A program made the position numbers and the translations under genes. Under the pieces are notes generated by a model. It was not told the origin of the DNA and made no database searches. It saw only the letters and a list, made by a program, of their open reading frames with translations. 46,328 nucleotides of DNA from DATDDB01 sp035260545 (GTDB lineage: Bacteria; Pseudomonadota; Gammaproteobacteria; Burkholderiales; Gallionellaceae). Where the stretch lies: NCBI GenBank assembly GCA_035260545.1, contig DATFUZ010000106.1, positions 1-46,328 on the forward strand, read 5' to 3'. Numbering within the stretch: position 1 is the first letter of the stretch; every line of letters begins with the position of its first letter. This document shows, in pieces, positions 44,039 through 46,328 of this stretch.

Positions 44039-44527
44039 ATGGATACGGAACTGCAGCACACCGAACTTAATGGCGTAGACGACTATATCAGGGCCCTTGA
44101 TTCACTGTGCACGATGGCCGGACGCACCCTGTCGATCTTCGAAAAGGATTTCGACGGACTCGGCTTCAATTCCGAAGCGCGCTATGACGCCTTGCGCCGC
44201 TTCCTCCTCGCCAGCTCCATCAACCGGCTCTACCTGCTCGCGCACGACACGCGCTACCTCGCCCGCGATTGCCCGCGCATGGGCATGCTGTTGCGCCAGT
44301 TCTCGCACAGCATGCAAATCTACCGCACGCCGCCGCACATGATGAACATTTCCGAACCATTTGCGGTGGCCGATGACGCGCACTATGTACGCCGCTTCCA
44401 TTTCGACGACACGCGCGGCATTTTCGCCATCAACGATCCTCACGGCGCACGCGCCCTGCATTCCCAGTTTGCGGAAATGTGGGCCGCTTCCCGGCCCGGC
44501 GTGTCCGCAACGACAACCGGATTGTGA
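44039..44527 (+). CDS. DUF7931-type protein
   Basis: 162 residues, no signal peptide or helix. It resembles small proteins of betaproteobacteria now grouped as DUF7931, recognised from the blocks FLLASSINRLYLLAHDTRYL and DDAHYVRRFHFDDTRGIFA. The last segment (NDPHGARALHSQFAEMW) recalls the HxK/HxxxQF layout of phospholipase D-like folds, but no complete catalytic HKD motif is seen. It follows roxA by 3 bp, so the two are cotranscribed; a link to ribosome modification is only suggested by position. Confidence 0.7.
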   Translation: MDTELQHTELNGVDDYIRALDSLCTMAGRTLSIFEKDFDGLGFNSEARYDALRRFLLASSINRLYLLAHDTRYLARDCPRMGMLLRQFSHSMQIYRTPPHMMNISEPFAVADDAHYVRRFHFDDTRGIFAINDPHGARALHSQFAEMWAASRPGVSATTTGL

Positions 44528-44664
44528 TCCGCCAGGCCGGCTGACAAGCGCGCCCGGATCAGCCGCAATTCTCAGCCCCATCACCCGCAATACCGCTCTG
44601 ACGGCGGGCTTCCCGGAGCAGCGCCCGCGGTGTTGGATGGATGCAATTGACGCGCCGCGACGAA

Positions 44665-44692
44665 TTGGCTTTTTCCCAGAATACGCTATAGA
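44665..44692 (+). promoter_or_regulatory. Possible sigma-70 promoter of the small lipoprotein gene
   Basis: TTGGCT (44665-44670), a 16-bp spacer and TATAGA (44687-44692) lie about 117 bp before the lipoprotein start. The transcript would carry a short AAGGC/GCCTT hairpin near 44710. A reasonable match, not proven. Confidence 0.4.
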
Positions 44693-44808
44693 ATGCCCCG
44701 CCCCTTGTGAAGGCGAAAAGCCTTGACGAGCGGCGGCAACACCGATACACCCGAACAACAGTTGGTTTCTGCTATTTAATCAAAATATACTTATAGGACT
44801 TGCCGATC

Positions 44809-45027
44809 ATGAAATACACTGCTGTAGCAGCCTCCCTGCTGGCCATTCTTTCCCTTTCCGCCTGCGGCGAAAAGGCGGCTGAACAGACTTCTGCCCCCGC
44901 GCCCGCCGCGGCGCCGGCTCCCGCCGCACCCGCAGCATCCGCCCCGGCCGCCGCATCTGCATCTGCGCCGGCAGCAGCTCCGGCTGCTGCCCCCGCTGCC
45001 GCTCCTGCCGCGGACAAGGCCAAGTAA
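44809..45027 (+). CDS. Small Ala/Pro-rich lipoprotein
   Basis: 72 residues. A lipoprotein signal peptide (MKYTAVAAS, hydrophobic core) ends in the lipobox LSAC, so the mature protein starts at the cysteine with GEKAAEQ. The rest is nearly all Ala, Pro and Ser in APAA-type repeats and ends in ADKAK. Residue +2 after Cys is Gly, which allows outer-membrane sorting. Such tails are thought to be extended spacers. An in-frame TTG lies at 44800, but ATG 44809 gives the signal peptide, with AGGA 10 nt upstream. A strong terminator follows, so it is a single-gene unit. Confidence 0.85.
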   Translation: MKYTAVAASLLAILSLSACGEKAAEQTSAPAPAAAPAPAAPAASAPAAASASAPAAAPAAAPAAAPAADKAK

Positions 45028-45090
45028 TCAAACTGTCTTCGTTTTGCGTTCTCCGTACGCGGATGAACGCAAGACAGGGAAGTGCTGCAA

Positions 45091-45125
45091 AACGCCCCGC
45101 CAGTATCCTGGCGGGGCGTTTTTTT
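45091..45125 (+). terminator. Intrinsic terminator of the lipoprotein gene
   Basis: A perfect 13-bp GC-rich stem (arms 45091-45103 and 45108-45120, loop TATC) runs into a seven-T tract. It lies 64 bp after the lipoprotein stop codon. Confidence 0.93.
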
Positions 45126-45184
45126 CGATCTCCCCACGCGTTCCGCTGATTGCCGCACGGAACAGCATACCCTGCGCATGAGAC

Positions 45185-45199
45185 GGTCAATTATTGACC
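45185..45199. promoter_or_regulatory. Operator-like palindrome GGTCAATTATTGACC
   Basis: Seven bases each side of a central T form a perfect dyad. It lies 55 bp upstream of a TATACT element and about 170 bp before the 38-residue membrane protein gene. It looks like a site for a dimeric regulator; I cannot name the family. Confidence 0.5.
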
Positions 45200-45253
45200 A
45201 TTTTAGTAAAGATTACCCACTAATTATTTGTGGTTATTTCGCCGCAACTCCCG

Positions 45254-45259
45254 TATACT
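45254..45259 (+). promoter_or_regulatory. -10 element for the small membrane protein gene
   Basis: TATACT with a poor -35 region (TTGTGG at 45228-45233 is 20 bp away). The weak -35 box and the palindrome upstream together suggest activated transcription. The 5' leader would be about 100 nt. Confidence 0.4.
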
Positions 45260-45366
45260 TTTCCCAGCGGGTACCGCAGGTCATCCTGATTTCGGGCATT
45301 CCGCGACCGGCAGTGACTGCTATCTTCTTGTCGATGCATTACCAACGTTATTGGGAGTAATTAACC

Positions 45367-45483
45367 ATGGTGTCACAATACGAGTACAATCAAACGATCT
45401 TGATGGCGCTTTACGTGCTTATGGCTCTTGCAATTCCGGGCATTGTTATCCTGCTGGACAACATCAAACTCCATAAGAAATAA
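45367..45483 (+). CDS. 38-residue single-helix membrane protein
   Basis: A small gene of 39 codons: a polar N-terminus (MVSQYEYNQ), one hydrophobic helix (residues 10-30, containing ALYVLMALAIPGIVILL) and a basic end (KLHKK), giving a single-pass membrane protein with the C-terminus probably in the cytoplasm. GGGAG lies 9 nt before the ATG. It has its own palindrome and -10 element upstream and a 12-bp hairpin 15 bp after the stop. I do not recognise the family; it resembles accessory subunits of respiratory oxidases in size only. Codon use is ordinary for the window. Confidence 0.6.
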   Translation: MVSQYEYNQTILMALYVLMALAIPGIVILLDNIKLHKK

Positions 45484-45498
45484 ACGTCGTGCCATGCG

Positions 45499-45530
45499 AT
45501 TGGGATTCCCGCCCACGTGGGAATCCCAAT
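45499..45530 (+). terminator. Hairpin after the small membrane protein gene
   Basis: Arms ATTGGGATTCCC and GGGAATCCCAAT (12 bp) with an 8-nt loop. The following sequence is pyrimidine-rich (TCACTTTCTG) but has no clean T run, so it is a moderate terminator or an mRNA-stabilising stem. Confidence 0.55.
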
Positions 45531-45842
45531 TCACTTTCTGAACTTTCTCTCTTTCCCGCGCCTTTTCCACCTTCCGCCCGCACAAGCGCGGCATCTGCCG
45601 CACCACTGCCAGATCGGCGCAAGTCCCGCGTGATCCACGATAGATTTTGAATGGATAATTTGATGCCAATGGACCGGCATGACGTCGCCTCGCACCACCC
45701 TCGCAAGCGAGTGCCAAGTCACGGATTCGGGCTGTAACCTCTCGCCGCCCAGGCGCTCTCACCCAGACGCGCCCGGCCTGCTATGCGCGACGGATGGTGG
45801 CCGCGGCCACGCGCGCATTGTTTCGGGGACAGGCCGCGCGGC
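45531..45842. other. Gap without a recognised gene
   Basis: 312 bp between the hairpin and the 3' end of the leftward TPR-like gene. It begins with a C/T-rich run and turns GC-rich. I see no tRNA, no convincing small ORF with a ribosome binding site, and no strong terminator for the TPR-like gene. Confidence 0.5.
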
Positions 45843-46328
45843 TCATTGCCGCGGAGTGATGGCGTCGCGCACGGCGGCGGCGCGTCGCGCATACGCGGCC
45901 GACTCCGCATTGCGCCCGAGCCGCTTCAGCACGCCGGAAACACCCGCCAGGTCTTCGGCGATATGGCTGGGCTGGGCCAACTCCTTGTCCAGCGCCAGCG
46001 CTGCGAGATAGTCTGCGAGCGCGTTCTCCCGCCGCCCCTGCCCCGCTTCCGCCGCCGCCCTGTTGCGCCGCGCGTTGGCCAGTTCCTGCTTGTCGTTCCC
46101 GGCAGCGCCTTCCGCCGCTTTTGCCGCCGCCAGCGCGGCCGGGAAATCGCCCTTCCTCAACGCCATGCGGGCGCGCAGGTTGTTGAGGCCGGCCGCAAAT
46201 CGGCACGACGTGCCGCAGCGCGCGGCCGCCGCAGCCACCGCCGTGGCCGCCTCAGCCGAGTTCTTGTCGACCAGAATGACCGCCTTGCGAAACGCCGCTT
46301 CCGCGCGCATGTCCGGCGGGTAGGGGAC
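45843..46328 (-). CDS. TPR-like protein, C-terminal part (partial)
   Basis: The reading frame is open to the right edge, so the 161 residues seen are the C-terminal part of a longer protein. The sequence is helical and Ala-rich with repeat-like units (FPAALAAAKAAEGA, RENALADYLAALALDKEL, RNAESAAYARRAAAV) that fit two to three tetratricopeptide repeats. Two cysteines (ARCGTSC) lie near residue 40. Function unknown; TPR proteins act as scaffolds, often in the envelope. It ends PRQ with the stop at 45843 and has no close downstream partner. Confidence 0.65.
   Translation of the reverse strand, partial: VPYPPDMRAEAAFRKAVILVDKNSAEAATAVAAAAARCGTSCRFAAGLNNLRARMALRKGDFPAALAAAKAAEGAAGNDKQELANARRNRAAAEAGQGRRENALADYLAALALDKELAQPSHIAEDLAGVSGVLKRLGRNAESAAYARRAAAVRDAITPRQ

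Noticed and set aside
44880..45020. Repeated GCC/GCT/CCG units as a possible repeat array or CRISPR
   Set aside because: They are codons of the Ala/Pro-rich lipoprotein tail; no spacers or conserved repeat length.
45082..45360. 92-codon plus-strand frame before the small membrane protein
   Set aside because: It runs through the intrinsic terminator and the palindrome; no ribosome binding site.

Overview
The window is about 60% G+C, densely packed, and reads as chromosomal DNA of a betaproteobacterium, most likely of the Nitrosomonadales (Gallionellaceae or Sulfuricellaceae type). That placement is inferred from the mix of genes: a NarK-NasA-NirBD nitrate assimilation operon, a GlgC/GH57 glycogen cluster, RoxA, GluQ, and NfeD with a slipin. 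I see no rRNA, tRNA, CRISPR array, insertion sequence or prophage.

Region 1 (1-10201, minus strand) is a nitrate assimilation block. It runs nasR, then narK, a fused PP2C phosphatase/Ser-Thr kinase, nasA, nirB, nirD, and the first 31 codons of an exported protein that leaves the window. The control DNA is unusually readable. Two full-consensus sigma-54 elements lie upstream of nasR and of narK. Two NtrC-type sites are spaced 32 bp apart upstream of the narK promoter. The narK leader ends in a 15-bp hairpin followed by eight U. Together these say the operon is switched on by nitrogen limitation through NtrC and sigma-54, and that nitrate then relieves termination through the NIT-ANTAR protein NasR.

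Region 2 (10369-16912) holds an NfeD-type membrane protease with its slipin partner (plus strand), then on the minus strand an oxygen-binding di-iron protein-like gene, a DUF3025 gene and pbpC. Region 3 (16971-25436, minus) has a very large alpha-2-macroglobulin next to pbpC (periplasmic protease trap plus peptidoglycan synthase), gluQ, and an atypical response regulator.

Region 4 (25542-39409) is a divergent glycogen cluster. Leftward run glgC, a GH57 amylase-type hydrolase, a GH57 4-alpha-glucanotransferase and a ROK glucokinase. Rightward run glgB, pgi, glgA, a dUTPase-fold protein that seems to lack its metal-binding acids, and a kinase/ATPase fusion. Synthesis uses GlgC, GlgA and GlgB. 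Mobilisation appears to go through GH57 enzymes, free glucose, glucokinase and Pgi, since no glycogen phosphorylase is visible here.

Region 5 (39500-46328) is mixed housekeeping: an old yellow enzyme, an orphan ParA, a translationally coupled bcp-slyD pair, the ribosomal oxygenase RoxA with a DUF7931 protein, an Ala/Pro-rich lipoprotein, a 38-residue membrane protein with its own operator, promoter and hairpin, and the 3' part of a TPR-like gene.

The best candidates for something undescribed are the dual-layer nas control with an embedded kinase/phosphatase, the glg-linked dUTPase pseudoenzyme, the response regulator with a displaced phosphoacceptor, and the 38-residue membrane protein unit.
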